Position numbers and translations under genes: made by a program
From: Zingiber officinale
Taxonomy: Eukaryota; Streptophyta; Magnoliopsida; Zingiberales; Zingiberaceae
Reading direction: 5' to 3'
DNA length: 64,000 nt
NCBI RefSeq assembly: GCF_018446385.1
Contig: NC_055991.1
Coordinates: 73,412,123 to 73,476,122, forward strand
Notes under the pieces: generated by a model
Seen by the model: the letters and a program-made list of their open reading frames with translations, nothing else
What the model was told of the DNA's origin: nothing
Database searches by the model: none
In this document: piece by piece, positions 1 through 10,299 of the stretch
How positions within the stretch are numbered: the first letter of the stretch is position 1
How the letters are laid out: the number at the start of each line of letters is the position of its first letter

Positions 1-493
1 AAGAAAAAAGACATATTCGATGACTAACCAATGTAGGCAGCTAGCCATAAGTAAATATTATATGAGCAATAACCATCTGATCAAGACTCCTAAGCATAAC
101 TGAGAGATTTTTCTGAATAAACTTAACCCTATGATGGATACCAATCAAAAAGGTATGTATAAGATATCTTACACCATATCTACAAATAAAAACATTTTAC
201 GAATATAGTTCTTTATAGAAATAAAAAAGGAGAAAGTATAGAAATAAGAATGCATGTATCTCTATTTGATAACTCCCATGAAGAAAAAATCATATTGATG
301 CCCAAACAGAAGTCAATGTGGGTTCATAATTTCAACCGCTTATCAAGTTTTTTGCAAGAATTCAACAACAATTGAAGTAGATTCTAGTCCTAGAACATCA
401 GAAAATATGATCAGGTAAAAATTAGAATGCTTGAGAAATACCTGAATATAAAGGTCATGAAGATGGTAAATATAAGAATGCCTAGAATACCCT
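1..493. other. Non-coding host sequence, duplicated elsewhere in the window
   Basis: No convincing coding region. The block is a diverged copy of host sequence seen twice more: bases 1-130 resemble 13,412-13,520 (shared text such as ctgatcaagactcctaagca, near gatggata), and bases 146-420 resemble 20,776-20,965 (shared aaaggtatgtata and gcttatcaagt). The two matching halves are adjacent here but about 7.2 kb apart in the other copy. Confidence 0.6.
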
Positions 494-1085
494 GTAGTGT
501 CCAGAACCAATTGTTTTAATTAAGAAAATTTTTATTTAATTAATTCAGATTTAATTCGAATTGATTTAATTTAAATGAATAACTTTAATCAGGTGTAATT
601 AATTTAGTTATATAACATCAGAATTTATATAAAATTTCATGACTTAAATATGTATAAAATTTATACGACTTAAATAGGTATAAGATTTATTTCATCGGTA
701 TAGGTATAAAAATTCATATATATAAAATTTATATACCAAAGGGATATAAATTTTTATGTAGCATAAAAAAAGGGAAACTTTGTCAAAAATTTATTGTTAG
801 GGGATAGAATTCAAAGTTTGGAAAGAGCAAGGTATATAAAAATTTTTATGAAATCATTCAAAGGATGAGAGGGATTTGACACAAACAACATATATACCTT
901 ATAAAGAAAAAAAAACATTGCTCCTATTTGGTATGTTAACCCACCTCTCCCAAACCCCTAGCCTCCACCTTCTTCAAAATCCCAGGGGTCCTAAAACCTC
1001 CCATCCTCACCTAAAGGTCATGGGTCCTAAGCTCTAAAGGGCGGAGGAGAGGAAGGAGATTGGTAGCAACGATTTGGAAGGCATA
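494..1085 (+). mobile_element. Truncated LTR, 5' portion (Ty3/Gypsy-like)
   Basis: It begins TGTAGTGTCCAGAACC followed by AT-rich DNA (attgttttaattaag). This matches the start of the complete solo LTR at 8,781-12,925 when that is read on its minus strand (TATACGTCCGAAACC, then attaag). Near 900-1,000 there is a TATA-like stretch (tataaag) followed by C-rich 5'-leader-like sequence, as in the other LTRs here. The 3' end is missing: the sequence runs into SINE-like and array sequence. The family assignment is inferred from the LTR style, because no internal domain is present. Confidence 0.5.
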
Positions 1086-1136
1086 TTCTCTACTTTGATT
1101 AATGCTTTAATTTTAAAAAAATGAAAAAAATTGATA

Positions 1137-1352
1137 ATCTCAATTAGCCTCATTGACTATCCCTGAGGTGATCGACCCGACTCCACAAAATTTTTCCACC
1201 AACCACCAGGATAAATCGAAAAACGCGCACGACGGGCAGCCCAGAAGCCCAGTATCCATTGGTTGCGCACCTTGTTTGGAGAAAAAAATTCCTACAAATA
1301 CATCTAGCTGAGGATCAAACCGCGGGTGCATAAGTGACAACCTGGATGTCCT
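1137..1352 (-). mobile_element. Possible tRNA-derived SINE, minus strand
   Basis: Read on the minus strand, the block starts near cggtaggacatccagg, contains a B-box-like ggtttgatcc about 40 bases in, is GC-richer than its surroundings, and ends in a T/A-rich tail at its 3' end (about 1,100-1,137). That arrangement fits a polymerase III SINE. No clear target-site duplication was found and the family is not recognised, so an unrelated GC-rich fragment remains possible. Confidence 0.35.
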
Positions 1353-1765
1353 ACCGAGGAGAGGAAATTGGAGGGTAATAATGAAAAGACCAAGAATACC
1401 CTGAGAATACCATGAATACTAGAAGTTCTAGAAGTCCCATCATATTCCAACCAAGGAGAGGAGTTCAATCTTACAGTCGAGAGGATAATAATAATTAGAA
1501 TATCTAGGATATCACAAGAATGCCATGATTATCCGAAATCCCTTCATGTTAAAGAGAGGAACTCGATCCTTCAGTTTGGAAAATAATATCCATCCCGATC
1601 AAGCACAGAAACTTGATCCTTCAGTCGATTGGGTAATAAGGAAAAGACCAAGAATACCCCTAGAATACAATGAATACGAGAAGTGCCAGAAGTCCTATCA
1701 ATTCCGATCGAGGGAGGACTTTGATCCTTCAGTCTGGAGGACTAAGAGCATTATAGTCAACTTTG
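1353..1765. repeat. Degenerate tandem array 1 of the hairpin repeat family
   Basis: About four diverged monomers sharing the phrases gagaggaactcgatccttcag, gggtaataa, agaccaagaatacc and gaagtcc. The same phrases make up the large arrays at 38.3-40.4 kb and 55.5-58.0 kb. Open frames across it are by-products of the repeat. Confidence 0.75.
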
Positions 1766-1940
1766 AATACCAAACAATTATACTACCAAGCTTTTATTTT
1801 TTCCATCAATAGTAGTTGAGAAGATAAATTGCATGAAGAGAAAAAGTGGATTCGTGTGATATTTAAACTAATTAAGAAAACTTGACCATGAAAATAAATA
1901 AAATGACAAAAAGAAATAAGAGTCCAGGGCAAATAGATAA

Positions 1941-1968
1941 CACTACAACAAAATCCCTCATAGACATC
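1941..1968. repeat. CACTA left terminal inverted repeat
   Basis: It begins CACTACAACAAAA and continues into catagacatc. It is the inverse complement of 8,215-8,242 with two mismatches. TAA precedes it directly. Confidence 0.95.
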
Positions 1969-2165
1969 AGTGGAACAACAACAGTTTTAAGCAAAAACCG
2001 ATGTCTTTGAGTATTTTACACCAATTTTTTCAAAAACCGATGTCTATGAGCGCTGAATTTCGCTCATAGACATCGATTTTTTAGCCGATGTCTATGAACG
2101 CCTTTTTTTTCCATTAATAGACACCGACTTTAACAGCGGTTTTTAAAACCCTGTGTCTATGATAA
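1964..2165. repeat. CACTA left subterminal repeats
   Basis: Several direct and inverted copies of a unit around accgatgtctatgag / catagacatcgatt. In CACTA elements such subterminal motifs are transposase-binding sites (family knowledge). The same motif recurs at the right end. Confidence 0.85.
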
Positions 2166-2530
2166 ATAAAATAATTTAATTTTTCCTCCCATACTTAGCC
2201 AAAATTTACAACACTTCCCTCCAAACCTAAACCTATATCGCGCCGTCCTTCCCCTTGCTAGATCGACGCCCCCTTCCTCTCCGATCAAGATCAACACACG
2301 ACTCCCTTGTGAGGTCTGTGGAAAACGACCACATCCATATCCTCTTTCCCCTTCTCTTCTCCTCTCCCTTCCGTCTTTGCCCTCTCGCGGGTTGCTCCAT
2401 CTCTTAGGGTTTCTTCTCCTCATGCTTTTTGGTTTCTGGTTTCTCCGTCTTTTCCTCATGCTTCCTGGTGCTTAGGGTTTCTGCTCTTTCGTCGTCTGCA
2501 CATTTTGCACCTCGCCTAGGGATCTTTCCA

Positions 2531-2832
2531 ATGACGATGTCCTCGACCGCTTCCGCTCTCATTCTCGCCATCATCCTTCTGCTTGTCGCCCCCTTGTCAC
2601 CTGGGAACTGCGCATCGACTGGAGAAGGTAACGCTCTCTTCTTCTCTTTCGATGGGTCGGGGAAAAATCGGAGCTTCGCCACGGAGTTTGCCCTCTATGG
2701 CGATGCTGAGATGAATAGCTCGGATGTGAGGGTGACGCGTGCGGCGAACGAGAGCTCCGGGCTTATGATTTACTGGAAACCAGTCAGATTCTTCGGCACC
2801 AAGCCCGGGTTCTTTCCATCAGATTTAGGTTA
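2531..2832 (+). pseudogene. Captured 5' fragment of a legume-lectin-like (L-type lectin) gene
   Basis: A GC-rich, 5'-UTR-like stretch (2,190-2,530) leads to an ATG at 2,531. The frame begins with a hydrophobic signal peptide (about residues 8-28, ALILAIILLLVAPLSPGNC) and continues FSFDGSGKNRSFATEF, then a GDAEM and a VTRAANESSGLMIYWKPVRF segment, characteristic of the N-terminal half of legume-lectin domains (concanavalin A-like). It stops shortly after GTKPGFF, where the family would continue. The C-terminal half lies 0.8 kb away at 3,636-3,870, with a transporter fragment between them. A secreted or receptor-kinase lectin was the likely source; the kinase part is absent. Confidence 0.7.
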
Positions 2833-2917
2833 ATCACAACGATGACAATTTCAATAACTCTGATATGCTGTTATTTCCTCTCATTAATGTTCGCTTGCTG
2901 ATCATGTATTTGCCCTT

Positions 2918-3529
2918 CTATTGTCAAAGAACTATTACATAGGTACAACTCGAGAACTGTCTAGGTTGAATGGTGTTTGCAAAGCTCCAATCATACAACA
3001 TTTCTCGGAATCCCTGTCTAGATCAACTACTATTAGAAGCTTTGATCAGCATCAAAGATTTATAAACACTAATTTCAACCTATCAGATCAGTTTTCTAGA
3101 CTAAAGTTTCACACAACCGCTGCAATGCAATGGCTTTGCCTTCGTTTGGATATGTTGTCGTCAGTTGTGTTTGCTTTTTCTTTACTTTTCCTAATCTCCA
3201 TGCCAAGAGGGGTGATTGACCCTGGTAATTTCCTAGCAGATAGTTCAATTCTATGTTATTTAAGTACATGTGATATTAATTTCTACCATTTTGGGTTGGC
3301 ATCCTCTTCCTCTCAGGTATATCTGGCCTTGCTGTCACATATGGACTTAATCTTAATAAGGTACTAACTTGGGTCATAAGGAATCTCTGTCAACTTGAAA
3401 ATCTAATGATATCTGTTGAGCGAATACTGCAGTACACGACCATTGACAGTGAACTACCTTTGTCAATAGAATCAAATAAACTATACTCAAGTTGGCCATC
3501 CAATGGAGAAATTGAACTTCATAATTTGT
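2918..3529 (+). pseudogene. Captured fragment of an ABCC (MRP-type) transporter gene
   Basis: Two exons are visible. Exon one (to 3,224) reads NYYIGTTRELSRLNGVCKAP, then a QHFSES..STTIRSFDQ segment, then LCLRLDMLSSVVFAFSLLFL and GVIDPG. These are hallmarks of the second transmembrane domain of plant ABCC transporters. An intron with GT-AG ends (3,225-3,316, 92 bp) keeps the frame into exon two (from 3,317), which reads GISGLAVTYGLNLN, ISVERILQYT and SSWPSNGEIELHNL, the linker just before the second nucleotide-binding domain. The fragment ends there, before any Walker A motif, so it cannot make a functional transporter. It interrupts the two lectin halves. Confidence 0.85.
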
Positions 3530-3635
3530 AGGTACACGTGACACCAAACTTATGTAAAACTAGTTTTTTCTAGTTTCCTCCATGTAATTCTGATTTGTGA
3601 CTTCTTCTTGTCGATTGTTAAGTGTAGATTTTTTC

Positions 3636-3870
3636 TAGTTGTGGATTCTTTCCGACGATGGTTTGCTTCTCATCCTCAGCAGAGGAGAAAAATTGCATTC
3701 TTGGATTGATTACGATGGAGAATCGAAGAGAATAGAGGTCAGGCTTTGCCAGGATAAGGATCCGAAGGAAGCAGCCCCTTCGATCTCTCACTCTATCGAT
3801 TTGTCTTACATGTTGTGGAGGAAGGCGTCCTGGGTGGGTTTATCTTCCTGGAGTGGCAATTCTAGTCATG
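3636..3870 (+). pseudogene. Captured 3' part of the legume-lectin-like gene
   Basis: The frame reads LSRGEKLHSWIDYDGESKRI, then EVRL, SHSIDLSYMLW and ASWVGLSSWSGNSS. This is the C-terminal half of a legume-lectin domain (the WIDYDG..RIEV strand and the VGLSSSSG loop). It probably comes from the same gene as 2,531-2,832, because the two pieces cover complementary halves of one domain. The middle of the domain is missing. The frame runs to a stop at 3,903-3,905. Confidence 0.65.
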
Positions 3871-3905
3871 ACATACTTGCACAATTCCAGTTTATTCTGC
3901 ATTAA

Positions 3906-5324
3906 TGCTTAGCAGCTTCAGGCATTCATATGACTGATGATGAAAGCAAATTAATTGTTCTATAATATAAGTATAGGATTGTTATATCAAAAAATTCATG
4001 CTAAAAAAATTTAGTAAAAAATATTTATGGACTCAGTGCATCTTTTTTTAACTAATAAATTGTAAAATAGTTTCCTTGTTTCCCATTCTTTAGGTTATCC
4101 TTTGATTGTTACTGCTTCATGGCATCATGAATGTTTTGTTTGGTCTATTAAGTTGTTTGGCTGTGGTTAATTTCAGCTCCTGTTTGAAACAAGAAAATGG
4201 TTTTGGTGCTGAGTGAATAGGAGAAATACTAATATACATGTATCCTGATTATATTTGCCCCTTTCATGGAAATTACTATATATTTCTTGTTCCTATTTAA
4301 CTTTTACAATTCATTTCTGATTATTTTTCATTGTGCGTTGTATTTGTTTGCCTAGTTCCTGTTTGCTACTTTGTAGACAAGTCTCAATTCTTAATCAGGA
4401 TCGGACAGGATGTGCTGCATGATGTATTTAAAAGGATACTTCTTTCATAACTAGCATTTGGTTTCTAATTGAGTTTGGTTAGTTTTATTATATTTAGTAT
4501 ATCCCAACTGAGTTGCATTTAAATTATTTGTATAAAAGTTGATTTCCATTGATAATTAGCTAAAACATTTAAATAGTTTTTAAAATTATAATTAAAATAA
4601 ATAATAATAATAATAAATTAAATTGAACTAAATTTTAATTTGTCGTAAAAAAATACAATAGCATGTCTTCGTCACTGTTACATAATTGCTTCCTATTATG
4701 TACTTTGATTGGACAAGGAAAGTCTCCCATTTATAGTGTTTACTTAGAGGTACTTGGTTGCATGGTATGAAAAGAGCAATAGGAAAAAAAATGGAATAAC
4801 GGTGCTTGATTTGAGTAAGTAGTGATGGATCCAACAGAATCAATCTTCCAAATATGGGATTACTTAGCAAAATGGGGTATAAAAATCTTTCTATTCTCAT
4901 TTCACACTTCTATTATTCTTATTTTTATTACCATTCATATTCTTAGGACGGATTAACAGGGACGCTGAGAATGAACACATTCATCTTTTACCATAATCAT
5001 TTTCATTACCATTCATATTCCTTTCCAGAAAACAAGCGCACCCTTACCCTTCTCACAAATCATGGAAGCAACGTGATGTCAAATGGCATGGTTCAAATCC
5101 ATTATTTAAAAGGCTCTCCATTGACTTGTTAAGGATCTGGTAAGTATTTTATCGCCAATGGCATGTTGAGACCAGCTCGTCAAAATTGATGTCTAAGTTA
5201 TTTACATCTCAATTCTATGCTTTTAATCTAAATGAAGAATTATGACAACATTTGGAGGTCAGTTAATAGTTATGGTGTTTGGCAACCATATTTATGATGA
5301 TGATGATAGCATCTTGTTCTGCAG
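3906..5324. other. AT-rich spacer inside the CACTA element
   Basis: No coding similarity recognised. About 4,880-5,040 contains a repeated phrase (attaccattcatattc twice), which might belong to a small nested element, but no clean inverted ends or target duplication were found. Confidence 0.5.
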
Positions 5325-6217
5325 ATTGATGCTCATATAGGCAGTGTTAATGACATTGCCTTTTCATATCCCAAGAAGACTCTCTCGATCATCACTTGCG
5401 GCGATGACAAGGCAATTAAAGTGAGTAAAACCATGTGGTTGATCAGCCAGAAGATTGTACAAGAAGAATTATATGTTCTTAACAGGTTCCGTTGCATGAT
5501 GAATTGGTGTGGGATGCTTCAACTGGACAGAAACAGTATACTGGACAGAAACAGAATTATATATTTCTAGTGTTTCATTATTTCTATCTGTGAAGTTTTT
5601 CTTCTCAACTTCAACTGATGGTAAAATCAAAGCACTTGGTTCCAATGCAGTTTTTCTTCTGGATGCAGTTTACTAGCACTTGGTTCCAATGCAGTGCATA
5701 AACTCTAGCAGTGGCCGTGCGATGAACGAAATCCATCGGGCAAGGTCAGAAAGAAACAGTTGTAAGAAATTATCTATTTGCTATAAGCCTAGTGCTGATT
5801 GTTTGCTTTGCTTGTTCAGTCAACTGCATCTGTTGCTCCTCAGCTCTGTCAGCCACCAAATGGTATTCTTATGACCAATGAAAGGAGTGATAACAATCCA
5901 GAAGAAGCAACTGCTTGTATTGCTTTATCTAAGAATGACTCTTATGCAACGTCTGCATCAGGTGGAAAAGTTTCTCTGTTAAATATGAGGACTTTTAAGG
6001 TGCGTAGCCATGAATTGATTTTACTCTTGCTACCAAAAATGGAGAAACCAAACCGACTAAACCGACTAAATCGAAACATATCTTTCAGGTTATAACCACT
6101 TTTATGCCAACCCCACCGGCAGCCACGTCTTTAGCATTTCATCCTGAAGATAATAACATGATTGCTGCTGGAACGGAAGATTCTAGTATTTTGATCTATA
6201 ATATTCGGATTGATGAG
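5325..6217 (+). pseudogene. Captured exons of a TOPLESS/TPR-type corepressor gene (WD40 region)
   Basis: Exon-like blocks with splice borders: 5,325-5,420 (IDAHIGSVNDIAFSYPKK, then TCGDDKAIK; donor gtgagt), about 5,507-5,540 (VWDASTGQKQY), 5,669-5,743 (LLALGSNAVHKL, then an in-frame stop), 5,820-5,999 (NPEEATACIALSKNDSYATS, then GGKVSLLNMRTFK) and 6,089-6,217 (TTFMPTPPAATSLAFHPEDN, then EDSSILIYNIRIDE). These are successive segments of the WD40 propeller of TOPLESS-family transcriptional corepressors. Several exons between them are missing, and there is a stop after VHKL. The N-terminal LisH/CTLH part is not here. It is a non-functional transduplicate. Confidence 0.88.
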
Positions 6218-6360
6218 GTTCATAATCTCGTGCTTTCTATTTGTCAAACTATGTCGATTCTTGATGTCTTCTATAGTTTGTATTGCTTTTGAAATTCAAT
6301 AGGTAACTTCCTCTTTTGCATTACTTTGAAATCATTGTCTATAATGTCACTTTCTTTCAG

Positions 6361-7070
6361 ATATTTTGAAGGTAAATGGATGTATTCAGGAACTCCAACT
6401 AAACAGTTCAGGTATTGGAGATGAGGTTGTTTAATTTTACTTGTTGCAAGTTCCGGTTGTTTGTTTCTTGAGGAAGAAAATGATTCTTGATTCTGGTAAA
6501 GTCTGAATGCTAAATGTGTTATGTAGGGTGCAAGGGTTATTGCAGATATGCTGAAAGAAAATCAAACTTTACGTGTACTGGAACTTAACAATAATATGAT
6601 TGAATATTCTGTATGACCTTATTCTTGGGCAATCTTTCATGTTTTTTTATGAAATTCCTAGATCTTTTACACTTTGTTTCTGGTGTCCTTACTCCTTACA
6701 CCTTATTTCCATGTGAAATTTTATAGGGTTTTGCAAGTCTTGCTGGAGCACTAGTTGAGAATAAGGTAATTCGATCTATACATCTCAAGCTAATAAGACT
6801 TACACACACTTAGATTTTCTATCCATGCAGTTCGTTCTTGCAGATTTAATTTCTCCATCAGATCTGTTGGCTTTCCAGTATTTATTGATTGTATTACTTC
6901 TCAGCAATTATGTAAAACTATATTTCTTCTTGTTTAGGAAAAATAACACTTCTAGATATTTGCAACAATGAGATTGGTCCCAAAGGCGCCTTTAGCATCG
7001 CTGAGTTTGTTAAGAAAACTAAGTCCTTGCTACGGCTGAATCTTTACATGAATGACATTGGCGATGCGAT
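6361..7070 (+). pseudogene. Captured exons of an EMB2004-like leucine-rich-repeat (RNI-like) gene
   Basis: Four or more exons with intact borders: 6,361-6,425 (LKVNGCIQELQLNSSGIGDE), 6,527-6,610 (GARVIADMLKENQTLRVLEL, then NNNMIEYS; donor gtatga), 6,727-6,765 (GFASLAGALVENK; donor gtaatt) and 6,938-7,070 (ITLLDICNNEIGPKGAFSIA, then EFVKKTKSLL and LNLYMNDIGDA). The repeat style (LxxNxIGxxGA) is that of ribonuclease-inhibitor-like LRR proteins. The wording is closest to the plant EMB2004-type protein, needed for Arabidopsis embryo development (assignment from memory of the family). The rest of the gene is absent. Confidence 0.75.
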
Positions 7071-7571
7071 GTGGTTATTGACTATTATTGCTTTATGCTC
7101 TGTTGCTTCACTTCTGAAACATAAATTATCATCTAAGGTGCATATATATATATCTCATTGGAAATCATATAAATGAATTGATGTTACTCATCTTTATTGC
7201 TGCTGAGGAATTTATTTACTTTCCATGTACTCTTAGTGATAAAAGTGAATTTATTATTTGCAAACTAAAAGTGAATTTATTTACTTTTCATGTACTCTTA
7301 GTGGTAAACAGTTATGCCATTTGGGGCGACTACTAATGAATTGAATTTGAAAGATTAAATTGCTGTTTATGTAGTTAGATTAAAATTTTTGGTTTGGATT
7401 ATATTAAGTTCCCAGGAATGATAGATCTATCACTATATGATGTGGTTGAGATAAATGATGAATGTTTTTCTTTTTAAGCATTCCAATTAGTCATCTTGTT
7501 ACCTGATGCTCTTACTACTTTTTCAACTATGATTTTTAGTCTTGGTTTACTAATATATTATTTATGTGTTT

Positions 7572-7659
7572 TTACAGTTTACAAATCTCAAGTACTCCAG
7601 AGTTGAAATTGATGAAGTGCGGTTCGAGTGGGCTGAATGCATGCTAGATTACATTTGAA
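7572..7659 (+). pseudogene. Exon-like fragment of unknown origin near the CACTA 3' end
   Basis: After a polypyrimidine tract and acceptor (tttttacag), the frame reads NLKYSRVEIDEVRFEWAECM, then LDYI and a stop. It looks like a terminal exon, but I do not recognise the protein. It may be a fifth captured gene or part of the parental element. Confidence 0.35.
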
Positions 7660-7924
7660 GTACGGTTCTATCTTGATGTGTTATTAAAAGAATGTTCTAC
7701 CTTGATTTTGATATCTATTAGCTAGCTTTTGATGTAAAAAGAATGTTTGAATATTTTATGGATATTATTGTAAGAAGATTATTTATATAATTTGTGAATA
7801 TTTGTGTATTTTATGGATATTGTTGAATGAAGAATATTTGTATAATTTGTGAATATTTGTGTATTTTTATATTATTGTCGGTTTTTCATTGTTTCGGAAA
7901 TCAAATTTGTGCTGTTAAAAAATA

Positions 7925-8225
7925 TACATATTACATCGATTTTCCACCGCTGCAAAACCGGTGTTATTAACTAATATTACATCGGTCATTTACCGCTGCC
8001 AAAACTGGTGTTATTAACATACAATATTACATCGATTTTACACCGTTGATGAAACGGTGTCGTTAAGTGATACTACACCGGTTAATAACCGATTCGAAGA
8101 CCAGTGTCGTTAAGTGATACTACACCGGTTTTAACCCGATGTCTAAAATGACAGACTTTTAACATCGGCTTCATAGACATCGGTCGAAAATGAAATAGAC
8201 ACCGGTGGAAAACCGATGTCTATGA
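7925..8225. repeat. CACTA right subterminal repeats
   Basis: Multiple copies of units such as tacaccggttttaacc, aaaaccggtgt, ccgatgtcta and catagacatcgg, in both orientations, mirroring the left end. Confidence 0.85.
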
Positions 8226-8242
8226 AGGTTTTTGTTGTAGTG
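8215..8242. repeat. CACTA right terminal inverted repeat
   Basis: It ends TTTTGTTGTAGTG, followed at once by the TAA target duplication (8,243-8,245). Confidence 0.95.
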
Positions 8243-8245
8243 TAA

Positions 8246-8780
8246 GGAAACAAGAAAAATATAAAAGATCAAAACATTAGATACCGACATCCTACCCTTT
8301 AGATTTCAAAGAAAAGAGAACATTCTTATGTCATTCAAAGTGAAAACTAGACTGACGAAAAGAAAGAATGAGACTAGATAATGAATTTCTTATCAAATTT
8401 CAAGAAAAAGAGAAGAACATTTGCCAATCATCCACATATAGAATGAAAGGGCATGTTGTCATTATTATCAATCTTAGCAAATATTTACAAGATGACAAAG
8501 TTTATTAATTGATCGATATGTAACAAATGATCGATTGCATAATAAAAAAATTAAAAGTATTGAAAATAATATGAAATTAAAGAAAAACTGCAAGTGATAA
8601 TTATAATGAAAATGAAAAATTGGTGAATACATTGTAAAGAAAAATATGTTGGGAGAAAATATGGTAACAACAAAATAATACTAGAAAATAGGTAATAAGT
8701 ATCATATCAGAAGTTCCCAGGTGTAGTAGCCGTGGAGGCTCAGAAGTAGGAAGTATTGCCATCATAAAGTGCATGCAGTC
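8246..8780. other. Non-coding spacer between CACTA and solo LTR
   Basis: AT-rich; no gene, repeat or RNA recognised. It ends with cagtc (8,776-8,780), the left target-site duplication of the next element. Confidence 0.6.
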
Positions 8781-9551
8781 TGTAATGTCCTAATTTTTTT
8801 TTACAATATATAAATATGAGACATCACTTACTCATACTTTCATAGCGGTTCCTTAGTTCAAATAAAATTACACAGACGGTTCGAAAAAAAAACATAGCCA
8901 AATGCAGAATTTAAACTAGAAGGTCTTCGGGTTGTACTGCTATTGTCGCGAGTTGACTCACTGATCAACACCTTCTGTCTAATCTGTCTCATTATCTGAA
9001 AAAAACGTCTGTGAGTCGAGAGAGTCAGCATGCTCAAAATTGTGTTATGCAATAGTTAGCGTCTATATAATCTAGTGTACTAAGAGAAACACATGCTAGG
9101 TAACTTAGAACCTTCCTACTAACATACCATGAATGTAAACATTGACATCGACATAACCAAGAGAGAATAAACATAACCATGCATATGAATAAACATAATC
9201 ATGAGCATGTATATAAATATAAATATAAGCATACGAACAAACATAATCATGAGCATGTACATAAGCATAAATATAAGCATATGAACAAACTTAATCATGA
9301 GCATGCATATAAGCATAACATAAGCATACTTGCATGGTATAAACATACACCTAAGAATAGCTTTTATCATGAGCATATACATGAGCATACATGAACATAA
9401 ACATAACATATCATGAACTTAACATATTTATAGCATATCATGAACCTAACATATTCATAGCATATCATGGGCTTAACATATTCATAGCATAACATGAATC
9501 TAAACTTAGCATATCCTGAACCTAACTTATTCATAGCCTAACATGGAAACT

Positions 9552-10020
9552 GATATTGGGCTCCCTCTGGAGCCTTGTCCCGTAAACGGGATCCCTTTGG
9601 GGCCTTTTCCCTCACAGTATTCCCATCAAATTCTCATTATTTTGTCACAGTCGACTTACCCGATATTGGGCTCTCTCTGGGGCCTTTTACCATAAACGAA
9701 CTCCCTCTGGGGCCTTTTCCCATAAATAGACTCCTTTAGGATCTTTTTCCTCACGGTATCCTCATTAATTCTTTATCATTATCATTACTTTATTACAGTC
9801 AACTCACCTGATATTGGGCTCCCTCTAGGATCTTTTCCCGTAAACAGACTCCCTCTGGGCCTTTTCCCTCACGGTATTCTCATCAAATCCTCATCATTTT
9901 GTCACAGTCGACTTACCCCGATATTGGGTCCCCTCTGGGATCTTTTCCCATAAACGAGCTCTCTCTGAGGTCTTTCCCGTAAACGGACTCCCTCTAGGGC
10001 CTTTTTCCCTCATGATATTC
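9552..10020. repeat. Minisatellite inside the solo LTR
   Basis: Tandem units starting gatattggg at 9,552, 9,662, 9,810 and 9,920 (spacings 110, 148 and 110). Each contains one to three copies of a roughly 40 bp subunit with ctccctctggggccttttcc, then gtcacagtcgac. The 148 bp unit has an extra or longer subunit. Confidence 0.85.
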
Positions 10021-10299
10021 TCATTAAGTAATTTTCATTATCGTGATAAGATGTAAGAGGAAACATAAGATCCACCTAAACCTAGATCATATTAAGGTAT
10101 CATAATATTTCATAAGAAGAACATGAACATGATCTTATACGCAAGCATGCAATTCCATATCATATATATAGCCTACTAAACTACCATGATGTGGAGTAAG
10201 AAGCAACTTGAACTTACCTAAGCTAGAGATCCGAAGCCCAGACGTAGCATATATACATAGTCATCATGATAAGTAGAACATAAATCAAAATCGTGAACT

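Larger units (their letters stand above)
1941..8242. mobile_element. Non-autonomous CACTA (En/Spm) element with captured gene fragments (Pack-CACTA)
   Basis: The element starts CACTACAACAAAA and ends TTTTGTTGTAGTG. The terminal 28 bases match as inverted repeats at 26 positions. It is flanked on both sides by the 3 bp target-site duplication TAA (1,938-1,940 and 8,243-8,245), the size typical of CACTA transposons. Both ends carry subterminal repeats built on accgatgtcta. No transposase was seen, so it should depend on another element for movement. The 6.3 kb interior carries pieces of at least four unrelated host genes, all on the + strand and still with intron borders, so they were captured as DNA and not as processed mRNA. 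Confidence 0.93.

Noticed and set aside
2157-2682. Minus-strand Arg/Lys-rich frames over the lectin 5' region
   Set aside because: Mirror of the CT-rich 5' UTR and signal-peptide exon on the + strand; low-complexity composition.
4880-5060. Nested MITE within the CACTA spacer
   Set aside because: A short direct repeat is present, but I could not define inverted ends or a target duplication.
9119-9409. Overlapping open frames on both strands rich in Met/Lys/His/Asn
   Set aside because: They follow the short-period repeat cataagcatgagcatg within the solo LTR; there is no protein-like composition or motif.
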